Shown here: one piece after another, positions 49,795 to 57,853 of the stretch | Layout: the number at the start of each line of letters is the position of its first letter | How positions within the stretch are numbered: the first letter of the stretch is position 1 | NCBI RefSeq assembly: GCF_900107845.1 | Contig: NZ_FNRM01000001.1 | Span: 165,747 to 229,746, forward strand | Direction of reading: 5' to 3' | Length of the DNA: 64,000 nucleotides | Origin: Alkalimonas amylolytica | Lineage (GTDB): Bacteria; Pseudomonadota; Gammaproteobacteria; Enterobacterales; Alteromonadaceae | Program-made: the position numbers and the translations under genes | The notes under the pieces: model-generated | What the model saw: the letters and a program-made list of their open reading frames with translations, nothing else | Told to the model about the DNA's origin: nothing | Database searches by the model: none

Positions 49795-49817
49795 AAAAAA
49801 GCCACCCGAAGGTGGCT
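49795..49817 (-). terminator. fabV terminator
   Basis: Stem AGCCACC/GGTGGCT with a TTCG tetraloop on the minus strand, followed by T6. It begins 11 bp after the fabV stop. UUCG-capped stems are very stable. Confidence 0.9.
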
Positions 49818-49828
49818 CGTTCAGGGGC

Positions 49829-51025
49829 TTAATTCAGCAACTGTTGCAAAGGTACTTCAGGGCTGACATCCGCCTCGTAATCCACACCGGCCACTCCAAA
49901 ACCAAACAGCTGCAGGAAATCCTGATGGTAGCCAGCATAATCGGTCAGCGTATCAATGTTGTCGGTTTCCACCTGCTGCCACAAGGCTTTCACTTCCGCC
50001 TGGACATGATCGGCCAGCTCTTTGCCATCCTGACGCAAGCGGCCGGCTTCATCCAACACAGGCGCAGCTGCATACAGTCCCTGACGGAACAAACCATCGA
50101 TCTGCTCAATACAGCCTTCATGGCTTCCCTCGGCTTTCATCACCCGATACAGTAAAGAGATATAAAGTGGCATGATGGGGATAGCAGAGCTGGCCTGAGT
50201 GACCACCGCTTTTAAAGAAGCGACATAGGCTTTGCCTTTTTTATCAGCCAGTTTGGCAGTCAGGGCCGCGGCGGCTCTGTCCAGATCTTCTTTGGCTTTA
50301 CCAATGGTGGCCTTGCCGTAAATTGGCCAGGTCAACTCTTTACCAATGTAGGTATAGGCTACTGTCTGGCAGTTATCGGCCAATACACCGGCCGCATTCA
50401 GTTGATCCAACCAGCGCTCCCAATCTTCGCCACCCATCACTTTGACGGTATTGAAAATTTCCTCGTCATTGGCCGGTTCCACACTGACTTCTTCGATTAC
50501 CCGCTTACTGGTGTTTAAATTTTTCTCGGTGTAAGCCTTACCAATGGGCTTGAGCACTGAACTGTAGATTTCGTCAGAGACCGGATCTTTGCGGCGAGGC
50601 GCCGCCAGGCTGTAGACCACCAAATCAATTTTGCCCATCTCCTGTTGAATTACCTCGATGGTCTTCGCCTTTAGCTCATCAGTAAAAGCATCGCCATTGA
50701 GGTGCTTGCACCAAAGACCTGCTTTGCTGGCTTCCTGTTCAAAAGCAGCCGTGTTGTACCAGCCTGCCGAAGCCGTTTTGCTGGCCGTTGGCTCTTTTTC
50801 AAAGAAAATACCCAGGGTTTTGGCACCTGAGCCAAAAGCTGCGGCAATTCGCGAAGCCAGGCCATAGCCAGTTGACGCCCCGATCACCAGCACATTTTTA
50901 GGGCCATTAGCGATAGCGCCACGCTGTTGGACATAATCGATTTGTTGCTTTACATGGGCAGCACAGCCGGTTGGATGGGCATTGGTACAGATAAAACCAC
51001 GGATTTTTGGTTGAATTACCATCAT
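49829..51025 (-). CDS. fabV: Trans-2-enoyl-CoA/ACP reductase FabV
   Basis: 398 residues, the family length. Nucleotide loop VLVIGASTGYGLASRIAAAF and the Y-x8-K active site (Tyr and Lys in IYGKATIGKAK). FabV is the enoyl reductase of fatty acid synthesis in Vibrio-like bacteria, and in family studies is insensitive to triclosan. N-terminal PKIRGFICTNAHPTGCA is characteristic. ATG at 51025 or 51022. Confidence 0.96.
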   Translation of the reverse strand: MMVIQPKIRGFICTNAHPTGCAAHVKQQIDYVQQRGAIANGPKNVLVIGASTGYGLASRIAAAFGSGAKTLGIFFEKEPTASKTASAGWYNTAAFEQEASKAGLWCKHLNGDAFTDELKAKTIEVIQQEMGKIDLVVYSLAAPRRKDPVSDEIYSSVLKPIGKAYTEKNLNTSKRVIEEVSVEPANDEEIFNTVKVMGGEDWERWLDQLNAAGVLADNCQTVAYTYIGKELTWPIYGKATIGKAKEDLDRAAAALTAKLADKKGKAYVASLKAVVTQASSAIPIMPLYISLLYRVMKAEGSHEGCIEQIDGLFRQGLYAAAPVLDEAGRLRQDGKELADHVQAEVKALWQQVETDNIDTLTDYAGYHQDFLQLFGFGVAGVDYEADVSPEVPLQQLLN

Positions 51026-51134
51026 TCAGTCCTGTTCTTCAGTGAGGAAATTGCGACTAGTGTAAGACTTTAGCAGACAAAGCTGGTCGGATCAGGGGAT
51101 TTTAGCAAGCTAGCCGCCCGCTGAGAAGCAAAGC

Positions 51135-51203
51135 CTAGCCGCTATCGCTAGCTCCCGAGCAAGAACTGCTCAAGTTATAGCGATGCAGCCAGGATACGGC
51201 TAG
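51135..51203. repeat. Nested inverted repeats between fabV and bolA
   Basis: Three nested stems: CTAGCCG (51135-51141) with CGGCTAG (51197-51203); ATCGCTA (51144-51150) with TAGCGAT (51178-51184); GAGCA (51157-51161) with TGCTC (51167-51171). CTAGCCGC also occurs once more at 51109-51116. There is no T-run. It lies just downstream of the bolA stop (51208). Confidence 0.7.
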
Positions 51204-51207
51204 TTGA

Positions 51208-51534
51208 TTAAACGGGTACTTTTTTTTCACCACCCAAGCATTTAGGCGACGCCGGGGGCTTTTCAGCATAGTACTCGTACCATTCACCTGGGGTGTAAGT
51301 GTGTAACGCCAGCGCATGAATATCCTGCGCTAACTCTTCCGCTACAATGGCATTGACCGCTCTGTGCCGCTGCAATAATCGCAACCCATCAAACTGTGGC
51401 GTTACAATCACCACTTTAAAGTGGGACTCCGAACCAGCTGGTACATTATGCATGTGGCTTTCATTGGTTACTTCCAACACCACGGGATCAAATGCATCCA
51501 GTAATTTCTGCTCAATACGCGTGTGGATTAACAT
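51208..51534 (-). CDS. bolA: BolA family protein
   Basis: 108 residues. BolA signature NVPAGSESHFKVVIVTP and the later ALALHTYTPGEW. It is close in layout to E. coli BolA, which links stress-phase morphology with iron-sulfur handling via monothiol glutaredoxins. Start 51534 has AAAGGA 9 nt upstream; an ATG three codons earlier is too near that site. Confidence 0.93.
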   Translation of the reverse strand: MLIHTRIEQKLLDAFDPVVLEVTNESHMHNVPAGSESHFKVVIVTPQFDGLRLLQRHRAVNAIVAEELAQDIHALALHTYTPGEWYEYYAEKPPASPKCLGGEKKVPV

Positions 51535-51660
51535 AGACTTCATCCTTTAATGGTCCCTCTTTTACTCTAGTTAAGTCCACCGGACTTGCCAGTGTCTTTT
51601 TGCTGTCAAGCTTTTTGTTGACAGCTAACCGGCTGGTGGCCCGTGAAAAAATAAATTGGT

Positions 51661-52272
51661 CTAAACAATAGGCACGATATAACGAAACGTCAGATTGAGC
51701 CGTCCGGCCGTCAAGCGGCTTTGTTTGGGCACCCGGTGTACCCAGTATTGCTGGGTGCTGCCAGTCATTAGCAATAAATCCCCCTGCCCCAGTTCTAACT
51801 GCAACTGCCATGGTTGCTGGCGATGTTTTAAATCAAAGCGTCTGGCCTGGCCTAAGCTCAGTGAGGCAATGCAAGGCTCAGTGCCTAGCTCTGGCTCATT
51901 ATCGGCATGCCAGCCCATATGATCCAGGCCAGAGCGGTACCAGTTCACTAGCACCGAATTGAAGGGTTTCTCAAGTTGCTGCGATAACAGCTGGCACCAA
52001 CGACTGACCAATGGATGCCAGGGCTCTGGCGCAAACAAGGTGCCCGAGTATCGGTAATGAGCATTGGCATCTCCCATCCAAACCTGCTGTCTTGGGATCG
52101 GATGTTCTCGGCCAAACAAGCGTATACTTGGCTGTTGCCATACTAGCTGCTGCACCAACTGCTGATATGACGCAGCGGCTTCCGTTTCAGGCAACCATCC
52201 CCGCCACAGTAGTAAGTTAGCATCTGGCAGTTGCCAGCACTCTGGCTTGAGCTGCTTAGCTGCACGTGTCAA
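51661..52272 (-). CDS. AlkB-family 2-oxoglutarate/Fe(II) dioxygenase
   Basis: 203 residues of the ALKBH2/3-like group. Iron ligands in GWHADNEPELG (HxD) and a later His in QYWVHRVPK; the 2-oxoglutarate Arg pair lies in RLNLTFR. Predicted to reverse alkyl damage to bases in DNA or RNA. The only upstream start in frame is TTG at 52272, since TAA closes the frame just before it; no ATG lies in the N-terminal 60 codons. Confidence 0.85.
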   Translation of the reverse strand: MTRAAKQLKPECWQLPDANLLLWRGWLPETEAAASYQQLVQQLVWQQPSIRLFGREHPIPRQQVWMGDANAHYRYSGTLFAPEPWHPLVSRWCQLLSQQLEKPFNSVLVNWYRSGLDHMGWHADNEPELGTEPCIASLSLGQARRFDLKHRQQPWQLQLELGQGDLLLMTGSTQQYWVHRVPKQSRLTAGRLNLTFRYIVPIV

Positions 52273-52304
52273 AATGGCCGCCCTGTTTTATTTGTAGCAT
52301 TCGC

Positions 52305-53477
52305 ATGAATACGCATTTTACGTTGGCAGAGGTCCATCTGCAATTAAAGCGCTGGCCAGCTGGGACCGACTTTGTCAATCTTCAAGCTTGGGATACAGTG
52401 GATGAACTGCTGCTAACCTCAGCATTCCGCCAGCTGGATGCGCTGTCAGCCGCCGAGCGAACAGCTTTACCTGTGGTGCTGCTCAATGATCAGTTTGGCG
52501 CTTTAAGCTGTACTCTCATCGCTCGCTACCCGGAGTTAACGCTGCTTCATTGCAGTGACTCCTATGTCAGCCAGCTGGCTTGCCAAGCCAATCTGCAGCT
52601 TAACCAGCTGCCAACAAGCCAGTTGAGATTTATCGATAGCCTGCAACCACTGCCGGACTCCGTCGCTTTGGTACTGTTAAGGGTACCTAGGGATCATGGC
52701 TTCCTTGGCTATCAGCTGCAACAGTTAGCACCGCTTATTACAGACAGCCAACAACTGATTGTAGCGGCCAGAGCCCGTGATATTCATAAAAACTTGCTGC
52801 AACTTTTTAGCCAGTGTATCGGGCCAACCACGGCATCCTTAACCCTCCGGAAATGCCGCTACCTGCACTGTCAGCCAGAGCCAACTGCACGCAAGCAACC
52901 ACCTGCATGGCCAAAGATCTGGCTATTGCCAGATAGCGACTTGCAACTAGTTAACCATGCCAATGTTTTCAGTGGGGAAAAACTCGATATCGGTGCCCGC
53001 TTCTTTCTTCAGCATCTCCCCGCCACTCAAGCAGGAGAGACGCTGGTGGATTTAGGCTGCGGCAATGGCGTGCTTGGCCTTTGTGCACTGGCAGCCAACT
53101 CAGAGCTTAATGTCATTTTTAGTGACGAATCTGCCATGGCGATTGCCTCCGCCCGACAGAGCGTGCAACTCAGCCTGCCCGAGCGTCTTGCACATTGCAC
53201 TTTTTTGCAGGACGATGGTCTGAGCAAGCTGACGACTAGCAGCGTTGATTGGGTACTCTGCAATCCACCCTTTCATCAACAGGATACTGTTACCACGCAC
53301 TTGGCCCGGCAAATGTTTCGCGATGCCTGGCGAGTATTAAAACCTGGTGGAATTTTACGCATCGTTGCAAACCGGCATTTGCCTTATGCGCAGGAGCTCA
53401 CTCGTCTTTTTGGTGGGGTACGCTGTTTAGCCAGTCAGCAAAAATTTGTCATTCTGGAATCGGAGCGAAAACAATGA
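52305..53477 (+). CDS. rlmG: 23S rRNA guanine-N2 methyltransferase RlmG
   Basis: 390 residues. Methylates 23S rRNA at one guanine (G1835 in E. coli). The N-terminal half is a degenerate methyltransferase copy (LNDQFGALSCTLIA, DSYVSQLA, ARDIHKNLLQLF); the C-terminal half has the SAM loop VDLGCGNGVLGLCAL and catalytic CNPPFHQQ. These motifs fit RlmG better than RsmC. Start 52305 (MNTHFTLAEVHLQL) matches the family; upstream in-frame ATG at 52266 would add 13 residues. Divergent from the AlkB gene by 32 bp, so the two promoters must overlap each other. Confidence 0.92.
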   Translation: MNTHFTLAEVHLQLKRWPAGTDFVNLQAWDTVDELLLTSAFRQLDALSAAERTALPVVLLNDQFGALSCTLIARYPELTLLHCSDSYVSQLACQANLQLNQLPTSQLRFIDSLQPLPDSVALVLLRVPRDHGFLGYQLQQLAPLITDSQQLIVAARARDIHKNLLQLFSQCIGPTTASLTLRKCRYLHCQPEPTARKQPPAWPKIWLLPDSDLQLVNHANVFSGEKLDIGARFFLQHLPATQAGETLVDLGCGNGVLGLCALAANSELNVIFSDESAMAIASARQSVQLSLPERLAHCTFLQDDGLSKLTTSSVDWVLCNPPFHQQDTVTTHLARQMFRDAWRVLKPGGILRIVANRHLPYAQELTRLFGGVRCLASQQKFVILESERKQ

Positions 53478-54040
53478 AGTTGCCCCTACTGTGCATGCTA
53501 ACAGTGTTGCTGCTATCTGGCTGTGCCAGCCCACATCGACCTTTATTTGTAAACCCTAGTGTGACCACCGAGCCACAGTTACAACTGAATAGCGCGCGTT
53601 TTCAATGGCAGCTACAGGACAAACGAACCAAGCCGGTCATGCTGAGCATTCAAACAGGCGATCAATTGATCAACCTGCAAAATAAGCCGGATTGGCGCAG
53701 CAAGCTTCAAACTAAATTGCAGCAACGATTCCAGCAAGCGGGCGCCCGACTTGATCCTTCTGCCAGCACCAAGTTACAGTTCAATGTTCAGACGTTAATC
53801 GCAAGAGCCAAGCAGCATCCCTTGGATCACGAAGTACATTCTGAGGTAGTGATTGAGGTCACCATCAGTTCACCTGCCGGACAATATCGCAAGCGCTTTG
53901 CCGGCAACAGCAGCTATACCGCTCCTTTTAAAGTAGACCCCGCTTCGGTGGAGCGAGAGCTGAACCAACTGACCGAGCGGGTGCTGCACGATATTTTGAG
54001 TGATCAGCATTGGCAGAAGTATTTAAGGAGACATGCATGA
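53474..54040 (+). CDS. yajG: YajG-family lipoprotein
   Basis: 188 residues with a signal peptide and lipobox LLLSGC (Cys18). The rest matches the conserved YajG pattern (NPSVTTEPQ, VMLSIQTGD, SEVVIEVTI). Function unknown in the family. Its ATG overlaps the rlmG stop (ATGA) and its stop overlaps the next gene's ATG. Confidence 0.88.
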   Translation: MKLPLLCMLTVLLLSGCASPHRPLFVNPSVTTEPQLQLNSARFQWQLQDKRTKPVMLSIQTGDQLINLQNKPDWRSKLQTKLQQRFQQAGARLDPSASTKLQFNVQTLIARAKQHPLDHEVHSEVVIEVTISSPAGQYRKRFAGNSSYTAPFKVDPASVERELNQLTERVLHDILSDQHWQKYLRRHA

Positions 54041-54627
54041 AGTTTATCCTCACCGTAGCATCCGTTGTTTTACTGTGGCTCAGCCAGGCTGTGATGGCGG
54101 GGGAAACCCTGCAAGCGGATAATTTATTTCCCAAGGTTATATTGCACACCTCACTGGGTGACATTACGGTGGAGCTGGATCGCAGCCGCGCACCTATCAC
54201 CGTCAATAACTTTCTAAGTTATGTCAAAACCCAACGCTACAACGACACGGTTTTTCACCGACTGATTAGCGACTTTGTGCTGCAAGGTGGCGGCTATAAA
54301 GAGGATTTTGAGCCTATCACCACGCTTGATGCCATCTTTAATGAATCAGGCAATGGCCTGCGCAACGAAATTGGCACCATTGCCATGGCTCGCACCAGCA
54401 ACCCGCACAGTGCCACCAGTCAGTTCTATTTCAACTTATCGGACAACGAAAGCTTGAACCCTGGTGCCCGCTGGGGCTATACGGTCTTTGGCCGGGTGAT
54501 GGAAGGCATGGGTATCTTGCAACAAGTGAATGAATGGGAAACAGCCCAGCATAAAATTACCGGTTGGCCAGATGTGCCGGTAGAACCAATTGTGCTTCAT
54601 CGCGTGACCTTGGTGCCTGAAGGCTAA
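54037..54627 (+). CDS. Periplasmic cyclophilin-type peptidyl-prolyl isomerase
   Basis: 196 residues from the ATG at 54037, which overlaps the yajG stop and has AGGAGA upstream. A signal peptide (about 1-22, cleavage near MAGE) directs it to the periplasm; the catalytic cyclophilin domain follows (FHRLISDFVLQGGGY, NEIGTIAMART, ATSQFYFNLSDN, YTVFGRVMEGM). PpiA/PpiB-like; symbol left open. Cotranscribed with rlmG and yajG. Confidence 0.93.
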   Translation: MKFILTVASVVLLWLSQAVMAGETLQADNLFPKVILHTSLGDITVELDRSRAPITVNNFLSYVKTQRYNDTVFHRLISDFVLQGGGYKEDFEPITTLDAIFNESGNGLRNEIGTIAMARTSNPHSATSQFYFNLSDNESLNPGARWGYTVFGRVMEGMGILQQVNEWETAQHKITGWPDVPVEPIVLHRVTLVPEG

Positions 54628-54728
54628 AAGCCTCCAACGCTAATTTTTCCGGCAACATCACACTGGCCAGCTATACTTGCAGCAACAGCAACGCATTTTG
54701 CTGGCATCACAAGTACAGAGGTCGGTGT

Positions 54729-55049
54729 ATGCTGGAACAATTTATAGAGCTTAAAACGCGGCAATTAATTTATTATGCTTCCCGCTATTTTCGTGGCAGG
54801 CTGCCTCATCGCGAATTGCATCTCTTTATCTGGGATACTTTGGAAGAGTGGGCGCAATTTGGTATTCAGCTGAAAACTCCACAGAATCAGCAGGAGCAGG
54901 TGTTTTGGCATCTGCTGCACCAATTGGAGTTCTGGCCAGAGCAGCAACTTAAAAATGATCCGATACTGCAACACAATATCCAAAGCTGTTTAAGTTACTT
55001 GCGGGGTAACGGCTCCATCCCGCTGGACTGTGTTGGCATTCGCCCCTAA
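54729..55049 (+). CDS. Small conserved-looking hypothetical protein
   Basis: 106 residues, Gln/Leu/Trp/aromatic-rich and probably helical and soluble (no signal, no TM): LEQFIELKTRQLIYYASRYF, IWDTLEEWAQFG, EFWPEQQLKNDP. I do not recognise a domain. The GAGGTCGGTGT stretch supplies a modest ribosome site. It sits between a cyclophilin and an AmpG-like permease. Confidence 0.7.
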   Translation: MLEQFIELKTRQLIYYASRYFRGRLPHRELHLFIWDTLEEWAQFGIQLKTPQNQQEQVFWHLLHQLEFWPEQQLKNDPILQHNIQSCLSYLRGNGSIPLDCVGIRP

Positions 55050-55140
55050 ACGTAGTCCAAGGTAGAATATTTTCCTCCAACTATTTCCGAATCCTTCCGG
55101 CTTTGTTATGGTCTGAGCCACGCAGTTTTGAGAATTCCCG

Positions 55141-56526
55141 ATGTTATTTAAAGCTGAAAGTAAAGTACAAAGCTGGCGTCAGGCCATCGACAGCTACTCC
55201 GATATCCGCCTGCTGTATATTTTTCTGATGGGCTGTGCCTCAGGCTTTCCCTGGGTATTGATAGGCTCCAACATGAGTGGCTGGTTGCAGGATGCCGGTT
55301 TATCACGGGCAGCCATTGGTTATTTCGGTTCTATCTTTATTGTCTATGCGCTGAATTTTCTCTGGGCTCCTTTGTTGGATCGGGTGCGATTACCGCTGCT
55401 TAACCGTTGGCTGGGCCAGCGGCGCAGTTGGATCCTGTTAATGCAAAGTCTGATCCTGGCAGCTACCCTGACCATAGCCTTTACCAACCCAGGCTACAGC
55501 CTGCTATGGACATCCCTGCTGGCCTTGTCCATTGCCGTTGCTTCTGCTACCCAGGATGTAGCTATTGATGCTTACCGTATCGATATTATTGCCGGTGAGA
55601 AGCTCAGGCTACCACCTGCCGCTGCCATGGCTGTCATCGGTTGGTGGACCGGCTATTCCTTACCTGGTGCGCTGGCATTTTTTAATGCCGATACCTTTGG
55701 CTGGCCTGCCGTATATCTTGGTATGGCTGGCGTTCAACTGGTGCTGATGCTGGCAACCTTGTACATTCGTGAGCCAGGCAAGGAGCGCGAGCAATTGCAA
55801 CGAGATGCCAGTCTGCGTTATCAGCAACACCTTGGTACAGGTGGAGTTCGAGGCTATCTGGTCTGGCTCAGTGTTACTGTGATTGAGCCTTTTGCCGAGT
55901 TTTTCAGACGCAATGGCTGGAGCCTGGCACTGGCCATTTTATTCTTTGTGTTTCTATTTAAAATTGGTGAAGCTTTTTTGGGACGGATGTCGATCCCATT
56001 TTATCGTGAAGTTGGCTTTAGCAATGAACAAATCGCGGAATATTCCAAACTGATTGGTTGGGTTGCTATGGTGATATTTACCCTGATTGGCAGTGCTATC
56101 AATATTCGTTTTGGTATTTTACGTGGCTTGTTTATTGGTGGTGTTGCCATGGCCGCCAGCAATCTGATGTTCGCCTGGATTGCCGTAGTTGGCCCCAATA
56201 CGGACTTATTCCTCGCCACTATTTTGGTTGATAACTTTACCAGTGCGTTTTCAACCGTGGCTTTTGTTTCCTTTCTAACTTTCCTGACTGGCCGGGCTTT
56301 TTCTGCAACTCAATATGCGTTGCTGGCATCTCTGGGTAACCTTGGCCGCACCACGCTGGCATCCTTCAGTGGCGAGCTAGTCGATTTTCTTGATGGTAAC
56401 TGGGCTTTGTTTTTCACCATCACGGCACTGATGGTCATTCCATCACTGTGTCTGCTACTATGGATTGGTAAACGATTTCGGCAACAAATGGCAGCTACAG
56501 AAAAACAGGCCGAGAGTTCCGTCTAA
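55141..56526 (+). CDS. ampG: AmpG-like MFS permease
   Basis: 461 residues with about 12 TM segments of the major facilitator fold. N-terminal YIFLMGCASGFPWVLIGSNMSGWL and SATQDVAIDAYRIDI fit AmpG, the importer of anhydro-muropeptides for peptidoglycan recycling. The C-terminal DNFTSAFSTVAFVSFLTFLTG motif is also AmpG-type. A close family member of other substrate is possible. Its own transcription is likely from the 90-bp gap upstream. Confidence 0.85.
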   Translation: MLFKAESKVQSWRQAIDSYSDIRLLYIFLMGCASGFPWVLIGSNMSGWLQDAGLSRAAIGYFGSIFIVYALNFLWAPLLDRVRLPLLNRWLGQRRSWILLMQSLILAATLTIAFTNPGYSLLWTSLLALSIAVASATQDVAIDAYRIDIIAGEKLRLPPAAAMAVIGWWTGYSLPGALAFFNADTFGWPAVYLGMAGVQLVLMLATLYIREPGKEREQLQRDASLRYQQHLGTGGVRGYLVWLSVTVIEPFAEFFRRNGWSLALAILFFVFLFKIGEAFLGRMSIPFYREVGFSNEQIAEYSKLIGWVAMVIFTLIGSAINIRFGILRGLFIGGVAMAASNLMFAWIAVVGPNTDLFLATILVDNFTSAFSTVAFVSFLTFLTGRAFSATQYALLASLGNLGRTTLASFSGELVDFLDGNWALFFTITALMVIPSLCLLLWIGKRFRQQMAATEKQAESSV

Positions 56527-56556
56527 GAAAGCATTCCTTCAGTAAAGCCGAATAAA

Positions 56557-56581
56557 AAGGGATACCTGTTTGGTATCCCTT
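56557..56581 (-). terminator. Terminator of the XRE gene
   Basis: 9-bp stem AGGGATACC/GGTATCCCT with a 5-nt loop, followed by T5 on the minus strand, 20 bp after the XRE stop; it may also serve ampG. Confidence 0.85.
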
Positions 56582-56600
56582 CTCAGCATCAAACGTCCTG

Positions 56601-56840
56601 TTAATTCAGAGCTTGCTTCAAACCTTCAGCCGGATCCACTTCCAGTGCCTGACAGTAGCGAATAAACTCCACTACATCCAGCCGGCGCTCTTGATTCTCT
56701 ACCTTACCAATAAAGGAATGGGGTGTACCCAACAGCTCAGATAAACTGCGCATGGTATGGCCTTTTTCCTGACGCTGACGCTTCAGCCACACACAAAGCC
56801 GTTTATTCTCTTCAGAGACAACGCTTTTACCACCTTTCAT
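56601..56840 (-). CDS. Small XRE-family helix-turn-helix regulator
   Basis: 79 residues, all HTH: WLKRQRQEKGHTMRSLSELLGTPHSFIGKVENQERRLDVVEFIRYC. Such solo Cro/C1-type proteins usually repress or regulate their own promoter. A palindrome sits 16 bp upstream of its start. The target genes are unknown. No antitoxin/toxin partner is adjacent. Confidence 0.85.
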   Translation of the reverse strand: MKGGKSVVSEENKRLCVWLKRQRQEKGHTMRSLSELLGTPHSFIGKVENQERRLDVVEFIRYCQALEVDPAEGLKQALN

Positions 56841-57145
56841 TTATGATGTACTCCCAGCGTTTAATACGCTTTTATTATGGAATTAACATTTATTTGCCCA
56901 CCTTCATAGCTCTGGCAAGCCAGCACACTATGAAAACTTCTCCATTAAAACATAGGATGCGACAGGCGTACAGTTACAAGCGTTAAAAAACGTACTGCCT
57001 ATTGACAGGTCGGAGTGGAATGAATTATGTCCCATAAAAAGGGAATCTACTGCTATTTACCAAAGATCCTGCCTAATCGAGTTCGTCAGCAGCAAGATTT
57101 TCTTCTATAATGACAGCAACTTAACTTACAGAGGGTAGAGACACT
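56841..57145. other. Intergenic region between XRE gene and miniprotein gene
   Basis: 305 bp without a convincing gene. It holds the XRE operator (see separate entry) and a second related sequence at 56980-56991 (CGTT AAAA AACG). TTGACA at 57003-57008 on the plus strand is a -35 candidate for the downstream miniprotein. Confidence 0.4.
56856..56870 (-). promoter_or_regulatory. Candidate operator for the XRE regulator
   Basis: AGCGT-TTAAT-ACGCT, a perfect 5-bp inverted repeat with a 5-bp AT spacer, 16 bp upstream of the XRE start codon. A similar half-palindrome CGTTAAAAAACG occurs about 120 bp further upstream. Operator status is inference. Confidence 0.45.
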
Positions 57146-57319
57146 ATGATCCGGTTGATTTTTTTGCTGCCCTTGCTGATGTTTGCTGCCTGGTTTTGGT
57201 TTCTGCAAAGTCAGGGGCTAAGCTTGCAACAAGGCAAGAAAGGTTTCATTTATATCGGCATTTTTAATCTGGCGATCGGGGCTTTGCTGGCTGGAATTAT
57301 CTGGCTGACACAGCGGTAA
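57146..57319 (+). CDS. Two-TM membrane miniprotein
   Basis: 57 residues, ATG at 57146 with a GAGGGTAGAG ribosome site. Two hydrophobic segments (about residues 2-20 and 33-55) flank a short Gln/Lys loop (QSQGLSLQQGKKG). No recognised family. Its stop lies 42 bp from the converging erpA stop. Real status is supported by the ribosome site and membrane pattern. Confidence 0.7.
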   Translation: MIRLIFLLPLLMFAAWFWFLQSQGLSLQQGKKGFIYIGIFNLAIGALLAGIIWLTQR

Positions 57320-57361
57320 ATCAAACACCTGTTACCGCTGCTTATTTTGTTGGTGTGCGTT

Positions 57362-57703
57362 TTAAACAGAGAACGAAGAACCGCAACCACAGGTCGTGGT
57401 GGCATTGGGGTTACTTACGACAAATCGACTGCCTTGCAGGCCTTCGGTATAATCCACGGTACCACCCATCAGGTACTGTAAGCTCATCGGATCCACCACC
57501 ATACTCACGCCTTGCTTTTCCAATACAAAATCACCTTCATTAACTTTCTCATCGAAGGTAAAACCATATTGAAAGCCTGAGCAGCCACCACCGGTGATGT
57601 AAACACGCAGTTTCAGTGCCGGGTTTTCCTCTTCGGTCACCAGTGCCAATACTTTATTTGCAGCAGCATCGGTAAATTCCAGTGGGACCTGAATCTCTGA
57701 CAT
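57362..57703 (-). CDS. erpA: Iron-sulfur cluster insertion protein ErpA
   Basis: 113 residues from ATG 57703 (GGAG ribosome site). A-type carrier with the three cluster Cys: one in [11 protein letters not shown] and two in [11 protein letters not shown]. It hands Fe-S clusters to targets such as IspG. The open frame runs 13 codons further upstream without a ribosome site. Confidence 0.95.
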   Translation of the reverse strand: MSEIQVPLEFTDAAANKVLALVTEEENPALKLRVYITGGGCSGFQYGFTFDEKVNEGDFVLEKQGVSMVVDPMSLQYLMGGTVDYTEGLQGSRFVVSNPNATTTCGCGSSFSV

Positions 57704-57853
57704 ACATACTCCGAAGGTAACATTCTGTGGTGGATTATCCAATACCTGACTGTTTTATTCAAGTATTGTCCGACCTATGCCCAATAGGAAAAAATTTATG
57801 CTTTAACACCAGTCTGTTACACTGTAGGAACTTAACATCTTAAGCGGTGAGCC

